A stretch of 11,245 bases of DNA. It comes from Candidatus Roizmanbacteria bacterium CG06_land_8_20_14_3_00_34_14 (GTDB taxonomy: Bacteria > Patescibacteriota > Microgenomatia > UBA1406 > GWC2-37-13). The notes under the pieces are model-generated. The model worked only from the letters and a program-made list of their open reading frames with translations. It did no database searches and was not told the origin of the DNA. The stretch lies in NCBI GenBank assembly GCA_002779665.1, contig PEVZ01000013.1, forward strand, positions 4,030-15,274, in the 5' to 3' direction. Below are positions 5,735 through 11,245 of this stretch, in pieces. Every line of letters begins with the position of its first letter. Within the stretch, counting starts at the first letter, position 1. Made by a program: the position numbers and the translations under genes.

Positions 5735-6818
5735 CCTTTACCCTCTTCTCAATATTTACCATAATCCCAATTAACGCAAATGATATTAAGAGATTACTTC
5801 CTCCGTATGATAAGAATGGTATCGGTACTCCAACAATTGGGAATAGTCCCGTCATACCTGCCAAATTAATTATAAACTGAAGATTAAAAAAGGCAAAAAT
5901 TCCGATTGAAATTAGCTTTGATAATCTGTCTGGTGACAGGCGGATTAAATGATATATTTTGTAGATAAAAATAAAATACAAAATAATTAAAATCAGTCCA
6001 CCGATAAAACCGTACTCTTCGCCGATGATGGCATAGATTGAATCCGTGTGCGCTTCCGGTAGAAACAAATATTTTTGACGGGATGCCCCAAAACCTCTTC
6101 CAAAAAATCCACCTGAAGATAAAGAAATAAATATTTGACTAATATGATAAGAGATTCCCAATGGATCTATGGATGGATTTAAGAATGCCAATAAACGATT
6201 AAATCGGTATGGAGATAATTTTATCAAAAAATATAAGCTGACGATTGATCCTCCGAAAATATACAAAAAATCAATAAATTTTGCCCCGGAAAAATAATAA
6301 ATTATGACACTAATTAAAAAAATAATTATCGCTGTTCCCATATCAGGTTGCAAAATAATTAGAAAAACCAAAAAACAAATTAGTGAAATAAAAGGTAGGA
6401 ATCGATTTTTTTCTTTACTTGAAAACCAAGATGATAGATATATTATTATTGAAAATTTAGCTAACTCGGTCGGTTGTAAATTAAAAAAACCAAGATCAAT
6501 CCAACGTCTTGCCCCACCAATTTTTGAGCCAACCCCCGGAATGAGAACTACGACTAATAAAATAATTGTTAAAATAAGTGAAACAAAAGAGAGAAAATAT
6601 AATTTTTTATAATCAATAAATGAAAATATCAACACTGTAATTATTCCAAGAAAAATCCAAACCGCTTGAGATTTTAAATAGTGAAGACTATCACCAAAAA
6701 GTCGCGAGCTACTTACCGCTGAAGCTTCAAAAATAAATACCAAGCCAACAAGAGACAAAATCAACGGAATTGTAATTAATGGCAGAAAGAATTTGTTGCG
6801 GATAAATAGCTTATTCAT
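5730..6818 (-). CDS. ftsW: Septal peptidoglycan polymerase FtsW (SEDS family)
   Basis: Multi-pass membrane glycosyltransferase that polymerises lipid II at the septum with a partner class B penicillin-binding protein. It has 362 residues and about ten hydrophobic segments. SEDS landmarks in order: GARRWI (102-107), LQPTELAKF (114-122), LQPDMGTA (156-163), SPYRFNRLLAFLNP (202-215), SSGGFFGRGFGASRQK (234-249), LPEAHTDSIYAIIGEEYGFIGG (residues 253-274) and GVPIPFLSYGGS (330-341). Asp259 corresponds to the essential aspartate of the large extracellular loop. The FtsW/RodA split is made mainly from context: it sits between murD and murG, the standard ftsW place, while RodA would usually be with mreBCD or a PBP2 gene. 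No ftsI lies in this window. It overlaps the murD end by 8 nt, suggesting translational coupling; no Shine-Dalgarno site is visible. Confidence 0.93.
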   Translation of the reverse strand: MNKLFIRNKFFLPLITIPLILSLVGLVFIFEASAVSSSRLFGDSLHYLKSQAVWIFLGIITVLIFSFIDYKKLYFLSFVSLILTIILLVVVLIPGVGSKIGGARRWIDLGFFNLQPTELAKFSIIIYLSSWFSSKEKNRFLPFISLICFLVFLIILQPDMGTAIIIFLISVIIYYFSGAKFIDFLYIFGGSIVSLYFLIKLSPYRFNRLLAFLNPSIDPLGISYHISQIFISLSSGGFFGRGFGASRQKYLFLPEAHTDSIYAIIGEEYGFIGGLILIILYFIFIYKIYHLIRLSPDRLSKLISIGIFAFFNLQFIINLAGMTGLFPIVGVPIPFLSYGGSNLLISFALIGIMVNIEKRVKV

Positions 6819-8247
6819 TTATTATTTTATTTACGATTCGATTAAACTCCTCTCCTCGATGAAATTCATTATTAAACATTGCAAAAGAAGTCGCCCCCGG
6901 AGAAAAAAGAACATACGAATTTTTTAAGTCCAACGCTATCCTGTATGCTTCCCTAACTGCCTTTTGCAAATCATCATAAACTTGTTTACTAATCTTTTCC
7001 GTAAAAGACACCTCAGGGGTGTCCAAGATTTGGTCGGTGAATGAACCGGCAAGAAGAACGATTTTTTCAACATTATCTAATTGTTTAATTAATTGATCAT
7101 AAGGCAAATTCTTTGAGTTTCCACCTAAAATAAGAACTATCTTTTTATCTTTGAAAGTATCGATTGCTTTAATCGTCGCAATCGGTGTCGTTGAAGTTGT
7201 GTCGTTGACAAATATTACATTGCCTTTTTTTCCAACAACCTGCTGACGATAAGGTAATCCTCCAAAGTTTTTAATTGCTTCAACTGCCTTATTTTTGTCT
7301 ATCTTTAGAATTTCAGCTACTTTTAATGTGGCGGCCGCATTTTCCAGATTATGCTCACCTTTAAGATATGTCAATGGATAAGGAAAATCACTTTTAGAAA
7401 AAAATAATAAAGATGGGGCACAGAAATTTTTATCTAAGCGAGGTGAAGTTATTTTTTGAAAATCGCCAGGGGCCCCTTTAGGGGCGTGGCGGTCAAAAAA
7501 TGACAAACCGAGCTTTAAAAAATTTTCCTTTAAACTTTTATTTATAACCAAATAATCTTCTTCTTTTTGATATTGAAATATCGCCTCTTTATCATAAAAA
7601 TAATCCTCCAAATTTTTATAATAATTTAAATGGCCAGGATAAAGATTGGTAAAAACTGAAATATGGGGACTGATTTTTGCCCGATGAAAACTGGATAACG
7701 CCCATGAAGAAAGTTCGGCCACTAACCAGCTATCTTCATCGGCATCCTTCAAATATTCAATCGTTGATATTCCCGGTAATCCCCCACCAAGCGTCACTTT
7801 AAAACCGTTTTGTTTCAAGACATTAAATATTAAATTAGTCGTTGTTGATTTACCTCGGGTACCTGTAATTCCAATTACTTTTCCAGGATAATTAGTGACG
7901 ACAAACGCCATCTCCATCTCAATTGGAATATTCTTTTTTTGCGCTTCAATAATTTCAGGACAATCCCAACGGACGGATGGCCCTTTAAATATGAAATCGG
8001 CATTTATAAAATCTTCAACATAATGTCCCCCTAAATGAAAAATTATTTTATTTGATAATTGTATCAATCTATCAATAGATTGATACAATTGTGTTTCGCT
8101 TTTTTTATCGGTCACGGTAACTATAGCTCCAAGCTCGGCAAAGAATTGCGCGATTCCAACTCCTCCACCCTGAAGGCCAAGACCAACAACAAGAATATTT
8201 TTTCCTTGGTATTTTTGTTTTAGATTTTGAATTAGTTTCGTGGACAT
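6811..8247 (-). CDS. murD: UDP-MurNAc-L-Ala:D-Glu ligase MurD
   Basis: Cytoplasmic ATP-dependent ligase that adds D-glutamate to UDP-MurNAc-L-alanine. It has 478 residues, slightly longer than the usual 440-460. The Rossmann domain begins NILVVGLGLQGGG (17-29). The ATP loop is GITGTRGKSTTT (126-137), with Arg131 where Asn is common. ELSSW (178-182) matches the family's ELSSF. NLYPGHLNYY (201-210) keeps His206 but has Gly205 where Asp is usual. Lys220 in DKEAIF fits the carbamylated lysine. C-terminal signals are NDTTSTTPIAT (348-358), LILGGNSKNL (372-381) and SPGATSFAMF (449-458). A GC-rich palindrome encodes about 252-262 and a perfect inverted repeat encodes 53-64. TATAAT lies 8 nt before the ATG. 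MurC, MurE and MurF are less likely given the C-terminal SPGATSF motif and the dcw position. Confidence 0.94.
   Translation of the reverse strand: MSTKLIQNLKQKYQGKNILVVGLGLQGGGVGIAQFFAELGAIVTVTDKKSETQLYQSIDRLIQLSNKIIFHLGGHYVEDFINADFIFKGPSVRWDCPEIIEAQKKNIPIEMEMAFVVTNYPGKVIGITGTRGKSTTTNLIFNVLKQNGFKVTLGGGLPGISTIEYLKDADEDSWLVAELSSWALSSFHRAKISPHISVFTNLYPGHLNYYKNLEDYFYDKEAIFQYQKEEDYLVINKSLKENFLKLGLSFFDRHAPKGAPGDFQKITSPRLDKNFCAPSLLFFSKSDFPYPLTYLKGEHNLENAAATLKVAEILKIDKNKAVEAIKNFGGLPYRQQVVGKKGNVIFVNDTTSTTPIATIKAIDTFKDKKIVLILGGNSKNLPYDQLIKQLDNVEKIVLLAGSFTDQILDTPEVSFTEKISKQVYDDLQKAVREAYRIALDLKNSYVLFSPGATSFAMFNNEFHRGEEFNRIVNKIINE
7464..7491. repeat. GC-rich palindrome inserted in the murD frame
   Basis: The core GCCCC-TTTA-GGGGC (7472-7485) sits inside a second stem, CGCCA (7464-7468) with TGGCG (7487-7491). 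The stretch is far richer in G+C than the AT-rich gene around it. In the murD frame it reads about RHAPKGAPGD, a hydrophilic, Gly/Pro-rich piece in the variable part of the central domain after the carbamylated lysine. It resembles in principle the in-frame palindromic elements known from Rickettsia, though the sequence itself is not one I recognise. Confidence 0.7.
8057..8090. repeat. Perfect 16-bp inverted repeat inside murD
   Basis: AATTGTATCAATCTAT (8057-8072) and its exact reverse complement (8075-8090) are separated by only CA. The 34 bp encode residues 53-64, QLYQSIDRLIQL, a helix of the N-terminal domain. The protein length fits MurD relatives here, so the palindrome seems to replace rather than add sequence. 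A perfect 16-bp arm pair at such close spacing is very unlikely by chance in an 11-kb window. Confidence 0.85.
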
Positions 8248-8255
8248 TAATATAT

Positions 8256-8261
8256 ATTATA
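8256..8261 (-). promoter_or_regulatory. Candidate -10 box of murD (leaderless start)
   Basis: TATAAT on the minus strand ends 8 nt before the murD ATG, the same spacing as before ileS. A start site 6-7 nt after it would leave almost no leader. No Shine-Dalgarno site and no good -35 box are visible. It lies in the 47-nt mraY-murD gap, one of the few true gaps in the cluster, so a promoter here is plausible. Confidence 0.45.
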
Positions 8262-8267
8262 GAGTAG

Positions 8268-8287
8268 TGGTGTAATTAATCACACCA
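8268..8287. promoter_or_regulatory. Near-perfect 20-bp dyad upstream of murD
   Basis: TGGTGT and ACACCA flank a central ATTAAT palindrome, giving a 20-bp dyad with one mismatched pair (8274/8281). It overlaps where the -35 region of the candidate murD promoter would be, so it could be an operator. As a terminator for mraY it is poor, since no T-run follows in the gene direction. Confidence 0.4.
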
Positions 8288-8294
8288 TAATCTT

Positions 8295-9332
8295 TTACTT
8301 CATAAACGCGATCATCAGACCGAAGATGACGAAGACGATTGAGATCAACCATAGACGCATCACGATTTTAGGCTCTTCCCAACCTTTTTTTTGAAAATAA
8401 AGATGAAATGGAGCGACCGGCAAAATCTTTCTTTGAAAATATTTTTTTCCAACAATTTGAATAAGTGATGAACCTATTTCAATAATGAAGACTCCTCCGA
8501 TGATAGGAAGAGCAAATGCTTTTCCAAGTATCAAACCGATGACGGCAAATGTTGCTCCGAACGATAAAGATCCCGTATCTCCTAAGAAAATTCTGGCCGG
8601 ATAAATATTAAAATACAGAAAAGCAATCAGACCACCAATCCAAGCGGCTATAAATAGTGACGTTGGAACATCAAGAATTGCTCTTGAAATAACCCAAAAT
8701 CCGAATAAAGCAAAAAGCAGAATGCCACTAGCTAACCCATCTAAACCATCGGCGATATTTACCGCATTTGCAAAAGCAACTATGACAAATGATGAAAATA
8801 AAATATAAAAATATGAGATATTAAAAACACCAAAAAAAGGAATATAGATAATGTTAATTTTAAGGTTAAAGAATAACATCCAAGAAATGATTGATGATAA
8901 AATTATTTGAATTATAAGTTTGTGCCTAAACCTCAACCCAAAAAAATTACTGGTTTTCCAAGAAAATATTTTTTTGAAATCATCTAAAAATCCAAGTATT
9001 CCGAATGATAAAAAAGTAAAAATAATAATCATTATTTCAGACGACGCAGACGGATAATTGCTGAAGATATTCTTTTTAAAAATTGAGTACATAAAAATAA
9101 AAAAGAAGAAGACAAAAACTGTCGTTAAAAGAATCAAAATCCCTCCCCCAATCGGGGTTCCCCGTTTATGTTTGTTAAAACTGTCAAATATGGGCGTTGG
9201 TTTATCTAAAAAATCCTTAGTTTTCTGTTCTTGTCTTTGAAATTTTTTCTGATACAAAAAATTAATAAAAGGCACGATCAATATAAAATTTAAAAGAAAT
9301 GACGCAAATACAGCAAATAAATAAGTTGACAT
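8295..9332 (-). CDS. mraY: Phospho-MurNAc-pentapeptide translocase MraY (lipid I synthesis)
   Basis: Integral membrane enzyme that moves phospho-MurNAc-pentapeptide from UDP to undecaprenyl phosphate, forming lipid I. It has 345 residues, within the usual range, and about ten hydrophobic segments. Family motifs: KRGTPIGGG (56-64), GFLDDFKK (114-121) with the Asp pair 117-118, NAVNIADGLDGLASG (189-203) with Asp195 and Asp198, and FNIYPARIFLGDTGS (241-255) with Asp252. VAPFHLYFQKKGWEEPKI (306-323) matches the family's MAPIHHHFELKGWPEP, but the HHH triplet is reduced to His-Leu-Tyr. The overall pattern, especially GTPIGG and GWEEP, is MraY rather than WecA or TagO. It begins 5 nt after dgkA, whose product would make its lipid substrate. 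No Shine-Dalgarno site is visible. Confidence 0.94.
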   Translation of the reverse strand: MSTYLFAVFASFLLNFILIVPFINFLYQKKFQRQEQKTKDFLDKPTPIFDSFNKHKRGTPIGGGILILLTTVFVFFFFIFMYSIFKKNIFSNYPSASSEIMIIIFTFLSFGILGFLDDFKKIFSWKTSNFFGLRFRHKLIIQIILSSIISWMLFFNLKINIIYIPFFGVFNISYFYILFSSFVIVAFANAVNIADGLDGLASGILLFALFGFWVISRAILDVPTSLFIAAWIGGLIAFLYFNIYPARIFLGDTGSLSFGATFAVIGLILGKAFALPIIGGVFIIEIGSSLIQIVGKKYFQRKILPVAPFHLYFQKKGWEEPKIVMRLWLISIVFVIFGLMIAFMK

Positions 9333-9337
9333 AAAAA

Positions 9338-9688
9338 TTAAATTATTTTTGGTACAAATATCATCAAGGCAATTACAGTTGCTCCAATCGCATAAATTAA
9401 CATAGCAGCCGCCGCCACATCCTTTGTAATTCTTATATCTTCTCTAATTTTGGTGTCAATCGCATCGCTTGCTTCTTCAATTGCCGTATTGATTGTTTCG
9501 ATGACGAGGCCGACTGTAATTAAAAAAGTAATAATTATAAATTCTATATAAGAAATTTTTAGCCAAAATCCAAAGATGATGGATAATAATGATAAAAACA
9601 AATGAATTCTATAATTAGGCTGAGTTTTTAATGACCAAATCAAACCATTAAAAGCGTTTTTAAATGAAATTGTGTGTCGTCTAAGCAT
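9338..9688 (-). CDS. dgkA: Undecaprenol/diacylglycerol kinase DgkA
   Basis: Small integral membrane kinase. The gram-positive-type members phosphorylate undecaprenol to undecaprenyl phosphate, the carrier used by MraY, while the Escherichia coli type acts on diacylglycerol. It has 116 residues and three hydrophobic segments (about 30-42, 48-64 and 94-112). The family signature ETINTAIEEASDAID (64-78) and the ITKDVAAAAML stretch (87-97) are clear. An N-terminal amphipathic part carries NAFNGLIW (11-18) and PNYRIHL (24-30), typical of the family. It lies between yvcK (gap 3 nt) and mraY (gap 5 nt), which supports undecaprenol as the substrate by context. AAGG 8 nt before the ATG is the best Shine-Dalgarno candidate in the window. 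Confidence 0.92.
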   Translation of the reverse strand: MLRRHTISFKNAFNGLIWSLKTQPNYRIHLFLSLLSIIFGFWLKISYIEFIIITFLITVGLVIETINTAIEEASDAIDTKIREDIRITKDVAAAAMLIYAIGATVIALMIFVPKII

Positions 9689-9691
9689 ATG

Positions 9692-10666
9692 TCAGACCTT
9701 ATTGAATATAACTGATAAAATTTCTGCCACCTTTTCCGAATCATGCCTCAAGATACTTCTGTATAAAATATCCGAGGAACTTTTTTCAACTTTTTTTGTG
9801 TCAATTAAATCCTTCTCGATTATCTGATATCCATCTTTATTTATTAAATCATTAATCACCTTAACTTCATTATAACGCCCGTAGCTTGATAATATCTCAG
9901 GACTTATTTCACCGTTATTTATTAAAACATAATTGGGCTCTCTGCCGAGATATTTTGATAAATCAGTGATGTGGTTCGAAGCCTTATAGTTTGTCGTTTG
10001 ACCCGATTTGGTCATCATATTCATAATGTAAATAATTTTTGCCTTACTTTGCCTGATTGCTTCCTTGACGCCCGATACTAAAAGAACCGGGATAATGCTT
10101 GTATATAAATCGCCAGGGCCAATAACTATATATTCCGACTCTTCGATAGTTTTAATTGCTTTAGGATTTGCTTGGCCTTGAGGTTCTAAATATGCAATTT
10201 TTATTTTTGATTTTTCTGAATGATTTTCATCTATCAAGCCTTCACCCGTCACTTTTTTTCCATTTTCATATTCGGCCACTAAATGGAGTTTATTAAAAGT
10301 CACTGGCAATACTTGACCTTTAGTTTTCAAAACGTAGGAGACTGTCTCAATTGCTTCATCATAGGTGCCACTTACCTTCTCCAAGGCCGCTAAAAAAATA
10401 TTGCCAAAATTATGACCCTTCAAATCACCTTTTTCAAAACGATACAAAAAAAGTTTTCTCCAAAGAAGCGGAGCGTCAGAAAGCGCAACCAAACATTGGC
10501 GTAAATCTCCAGGTGGCAGGATTCCTAATTGATCCCTAAGCCGACCGGTTGACCCTCCGGAATCCATCATTGTTACAACTACTGATAAGTCCAATGGATA
10601 TTTTTTTAAGCCAGACAAAACGACAAATGTCCCCGTCCCCCCGCCAATAACTGTTATCTTTTTCAT
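9692..10666 (-). CDS. yvcK: YvcK/CofD-family protein (gluconeogenesis/cell-shape factor)
   Basis: Cytoplasmic protein of the YvcK family, related in fold to CofD (2-phospho-L-lactate transferase). Bacillus YvcK is needed for normal shape and growth on gluconeogenic carbon and has been reported to bind UDP-sugars; no clear enzymatic reaction is agreed. It has 324 residues, the usual length. Motifs: IGGGTGTF (7-14), MMDSGGSTGRLR (33-44), ILPPGDLRQCL (49-59), GHNFGN (84-89), YIVIGPGDLYTSI and a late MMTKSGQTTNY. It is not CofD proper, which would come with F420 genes. It starts about 40 nt after the structured element at 10706-10814 and ends 3 nt before dgkA. The ATG has no Shine-Dalgarno site; the AT-rich leader holds only a weak -10-like TATTAT. 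Its place upstream of dgkA-mraY suggests a role tied to wall precursor supply. Confidence 0.93.
   Translation of the reverse strand: MKKITVIGGGTGTFVVLSGLKKYPLDLSVVVTMMDSGGSTGRLRDQLGILPPGDLRQCLVALSDAPLLWRKLFLYRFEKGDLKGHNFGNIFLAALEKVSGTYDEAIETVSYVLKTKGQVLPVTFNKLHLVAEYENGKKVTGEGLIDENHSEKSKIKIAYLEPQGQANPKAIKTIEESEYIVIGPGDLYTSIIPVLLVSGVKEAIRQSKAKIIYIMNMMTKSGQTTNYKASNHITDLSKYLGREPNYVLINNGEISPEILSSYGRYNEVKVINDLINKDGYQIIEKDLIDTKKVEKSSSDILYRSILRHDSEKVAEILSVIFNKV
9697..9700 (-). promoter_or_regulatory. Possible ribosome binding site of dgkA
   Basis: AAGG on the minus strand lies 8 nt before the dgkA ATG and within the end of yvcK. It is the only start in the window with a plausible Shine-Dalgarno core at normal spacing, and it supports this ATG. 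A four-base match can be chance. Confidence 0.35.
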
Positions 10667-10705
10667 AATTAATAATATTTATTAAAACTTTATTAATAAA
10701 TTTAT

Positions 10706-10814
10706 TTTTTTAGGTGTCACGAAGTGAAAAGGTTCCACAAGAAGCGGATTGTCCCGCTTAGCGGGACAGAGCCTCGCAGTGGAAAAGCAGTCACGAGTGA
10801 CGGAATCTAAAAAA
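10706..10814. repeat. Compound palindromic element between beta-helix gene and yvcK
   Basis: The ends TTTTTTAG (10706-10713) and CTAAAAAA (10807-10814) are complementary. Inside are four further stems: TCAC-GAA-GTGA (10717-10727), TTCCAC (10733-10738) with GTGGAA (10779-10784), TGTCCCGC-TTA-GCGGGACA (10750-10768), and GTCAC-GA-GTGAC (10790-10801). Together they suggest a multi-branched fold. By hand count the interior is about 55% G+C in an AT-rich setting. It directly abuts the stop codon of the upstream gene. No T-run follows the stems in the gene direction, so it is not a simple terminator. It could be a non-autonomous mobile repeat, a structured RNA or an mRNA-processing signal. I see no tRNA-type T-loop and no small reading frame. 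Between it and yvcK (10667-10705) is only AT-rich sequence. Confidence 0.75.
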
Positions 10815-11245
10815 TTAAACTTTTATATTCTCTTTCTCCTCCCCATCTGCTAAATAAGTCTTATCCTCAAGATCATATTTTACTTTTTCCCCCGGCCCAA
10901 TCCAACATTTTCTTCCAATTTTAACACCGGGAAAAATAGTTGAATTAACTCCAATTTTCGAAAGATTCCCAACTATTGACCCTAATTTATTCATATCAGT
11001 ATCAACCCTTTTTTCATCAATATCTGAAAGGACTTTTTCCCCATCAAATTTTAGATTACCGGTGACTGCTTGTGCGCCAAACATCACATCGTTATCGAGG
11101 ACGGAGTCACCAATATAATTACGATGCAGGAATACATTATTACCGATATAAGAGCGGGCTACCTCGGAAAATCCACCAATAAGACTATCTTCTCCGACCT
11201 GGCTTTCTCTAATCATTGCATAATCGCCGACGACGGTATTATCTC
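10815..11245 (-). CDS. Left-handed beta-helix C-terminal part of a GlmU-like sugar-phosphate enzyme (5' end outside window)
   Basis: About 142 codons are visible, and the frame stays open to the window edge past the Met at 11216, so that Met is internal. The product is a hexapeptide-repeat beta-helix: repeated [LIV]-G-x-x-x turns such as VVGDYA, VGEDSLIGG, YIGNNVFLHRNYIGDSV, then VNSTIFPGVKIGRKCWIGPG. FGAQAVTGNLKFDG, DTDMNKLGSIVGN and GVNSTIFPGVKIG resemble the C-terminal domain of GlmU and of archaeal-type sugar-1-phosphate nucleotidyltransferases with acetyltransferase activity, which make UDP-GlcNAc. The nucleotidyltransferase domain, if present, would be off the window. A stand-alone acyltransferase or a glucose-1-phosphate nucleotidyltransferase homologue is possible. 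It is followed at once by the palindromic element and then by yvcK. Confidence 0.72.
   Translation of the reverse strand, partial: DNTVVGDYAMIRESQVGEDSLIGGFSEVARSYIGNNVFLHRNYIGDSVLDNDVMFGAQAVTGNLKFDGEKVLSDIDEKRVDTDMNKLGSIVGNLSKIGVNSTIFPGVKIGRKCWIGPGEKVKYDLEDKTYLADGEEKENIKV

Noticed and set aside
10669..10698. AT-only inverted repeat ATTAATAA/TTATTAAT upstream of yvcK
   Set aside because: The 8-bp arms consist only of A and T in a nearly pure AT stretch, so chance pairing is likely.
10706..10814. tRNA or tRNA-like gene in the multi-stem element
   Set aside because: It has several stems but no T-loop consensus, no proper acceptor/anticodon layout and no CCA-type end on either strand.
10706..10814. 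Intrinsic terminator after the beta-helix gene
   Set aside because: In the gene direction the stems are followed by A-rich sequence; the T-run is at the 5' side only.
10815..11216. Complete gene starting at the Met at 11216
   Set aside because: The frame continues without a stop to the window edge and encodes more hexapeptide repeat, so this Met is internal.

Overview
The window looks like a piece of chromosome from an AT-rich bacterium of the candidate phyla radiation (Patescibacteria). I would not go below that rank, although a Microgenomates- or Parcubacteria-like origin would fit. The reasons are low G+C, tight packing, an almost complete lack of Shine-Dalgarno sites, divergent but recognisable cell-wall enzymes, and a class I isoleucyl-tRNA synthetase of unusual type. 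TGA ends both ftsZ (directly after a canonical FtsZ tail) and yvcK. TGA is therefore a stop here, which argues against the code-25 lineages (Absconditabacteria, Gracilibacteria).

Every gene lies on the minus strand, so transcription runs from high to low coordinates. The order is: a nucleotidyltransferase/acyltransferase-like left-handed beta-helix protein (11245-10815, 5' end cut by the window), a structured repeat-like element (10814-10706), yvcK (10666-9692), dgkA (9688-9338), mraY (9332-8295), murD (8247-6811), ftsW (6818-5730), murG (5722-4616), ftsQ/divIB (4659-3934), ftsA (3847-2570), ftsZ (2474-1347) and ileS (1186-1, 3' end cut by the window). This is a division and cell wall (dcw) cluster.

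The genes form one pathway. The beta-helix protein may help supply nucleotide sugars. YvcK belongs to a family tied to UDP-sugar sensing and cell shape. DgkA would recycle undecaprenol to undecaprenyl phosphate, MraY would load it with the muropeptide to make lipid I, and MurG would add GlcNAc to give lipid II. MurD supplies the precursor, FtsW polymerises lipid II at the septum, and FtsQ, FtsA and FtsZ form the division machine. No murC lies between murG and ftsQ, where many bacteria have it; those two genes overlap instead.

The most unusual content is non-coding or embedded structure. (1) The ftsQ-ftsA and ftsA-ftsZ spacers are each built of 10-bp repeats arranged as two arrays in inverted orientation. 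The two spacers use different repeat sequences but the same architecture, and a third, direct array follows ftsZ. (2) Palindromes sit inside reading frames: a hairpin that looks like an in-frame insertion at the ileS N-terminus, a GC-rich palindrome in murD, and a perfect 16-bp inverted repeat also in murD. (3) A compound, GC-richer element of about 109 bp separates the beta-helix gene from yvcK. (4) ileS and murD each have TATAAT exactly 8 nt before ATG, which suggests leaderless transcripts. (5) IleRS carries a GVHH signature in place of HIGH. This is the swapped GXHH motif reported in mupirocin hyper-resistant IleRS2 enzymes.
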